The notes under the pieces were generated by a model, which saw only the letters and a list, made by a program, of their open reading frames with translations, ran no database searches and was not told where the DNA came from. Position numbers and translations under genes: made by a program. A stretch of 13,856 bases of DNA from Anaerolineae bacterium (GTDB lineage Bacteria; Chloroflexota; Anaerolineae; Anaerolineales; Villigracilaceae), in the NCBI GenBank assembly GCA_003694975.1, contig RFJH01000094.1:1-13856 (forward strand), in the 5' to 3' direction. Positions 13,736 to 13,856 of the stretch are shown one piece after another. How positions within the stretch are numbered: the first letter of the stretch is position 1; the number at the start of each line of letters is the position of its first letter.

Positions 13736-13856
13736 GCCGTTTTCTGATACAGGACCCAGACGGATGAGCGACCAACCTTGTCGCTGCCCTCCTCTCTGCG
13801 GACGAGACGCATCGAGGCGGGGACCATGTCGAGGTCGGACGCGACCAGCCCGGGTC
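13732..13856 (-). CDS. C-terminal end of an unidentified protein (5' end outside window)
   Basis: A frame open to the right edge gives about 40 codons and ends VGRSSVWVLYQKTA, with a TGA that shares ATGA with the start of the phosphatase-superfamily gene. The overlap, and the lack of any ribosome site for that downstream gene, are the main evidence that this is real coding sequence. Visible residues include PGLVASDLDMVPASMRLVRR, mixed charged and hydrophobic. It is too short for me to assign a family. Confidence 0.6.
   Translation of the reverse strand, partial: PGLVASDLDMVPASMRLVRREEGSDKVGRSSVWVLYQKTA

Overview
The window looks like chromosomal DNA of a Chloroflexota bacterium, probably class Anaerolineae. 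This is an inference from several traits together: G+C that I judge by eye to be around 60%, lipoproteins with long Pro/Thr-rich linkers after the lipid cysteine, an operon of a NEW3-repeat protein with an ABC-2 exporter, and strong AGGAGG ribosome sites on most genes. No rRNA, tRNA, CRISPR array, insertion sequence or phage gene is visible, and no gap exceeds about 160 bases. I read no gene as broken; the CDSs at the two window ends are cut only by the window.

Left part (1-3397): the tail of a radical SAM protein of the PflX type on the plus strand meets a minus-strand series. Read in transcription order, that series is a DAO-family FAD oxidoreductase (3397-2228), an 87-residue stand-alone protein resembling domain II of EF-Tu (2151-1888), and a cytoplasmic PhoD-like metallophosphatase (1877-438). 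A 160-base divergent region (3398-3557) holds back-to-back promoter candidates, a duplicated ribosome-binding segment and a 22-codon leader ORF.

Middle part (3558-10500), all plus strand: a 200-residue lipoprotein with a YbjN-like domain is closed by a clean intrinsic terminator. A TATAAT box follows almost at once and seems to start a leaderless mRNA for a 983-residue fused FAD/Fe-S oxidase of the YdiJ/GlcD-GlpC type. The last codons of that oxidase contain four TCTAAY hexamers spaced 11, 10 and 11 bases, just ahead of a GATAAT box, which looks like a response-regulator-controlled promoter. It would drive a three-gene operon: a secreted, membrane-anchored protein with three NEW3 Ig-like repeats, an ABC ATPase and an ABC-2 permease. 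That operon ends in a second hairpin terminator.

Right part (10530-13856), all minus strand: two tandem lipoprotein paralogs, about 85% identical over a 240-residue core but with unrelated C-terminal tails. Upstream of them lie a compact phosphoglycerate-mutase/alkaline-phosphatase superfamily enzyme and, joined to it by an ATGA overlap, the end of an unidentified gene.

The observations most worth following are the phased TCTAAY promoter of the NEW3-ABC operon, the tandem lipoprotein pair of unknown function, and the leader ORF with a duplicated ribosome site ahead of the YbjN-like lipoprotein.
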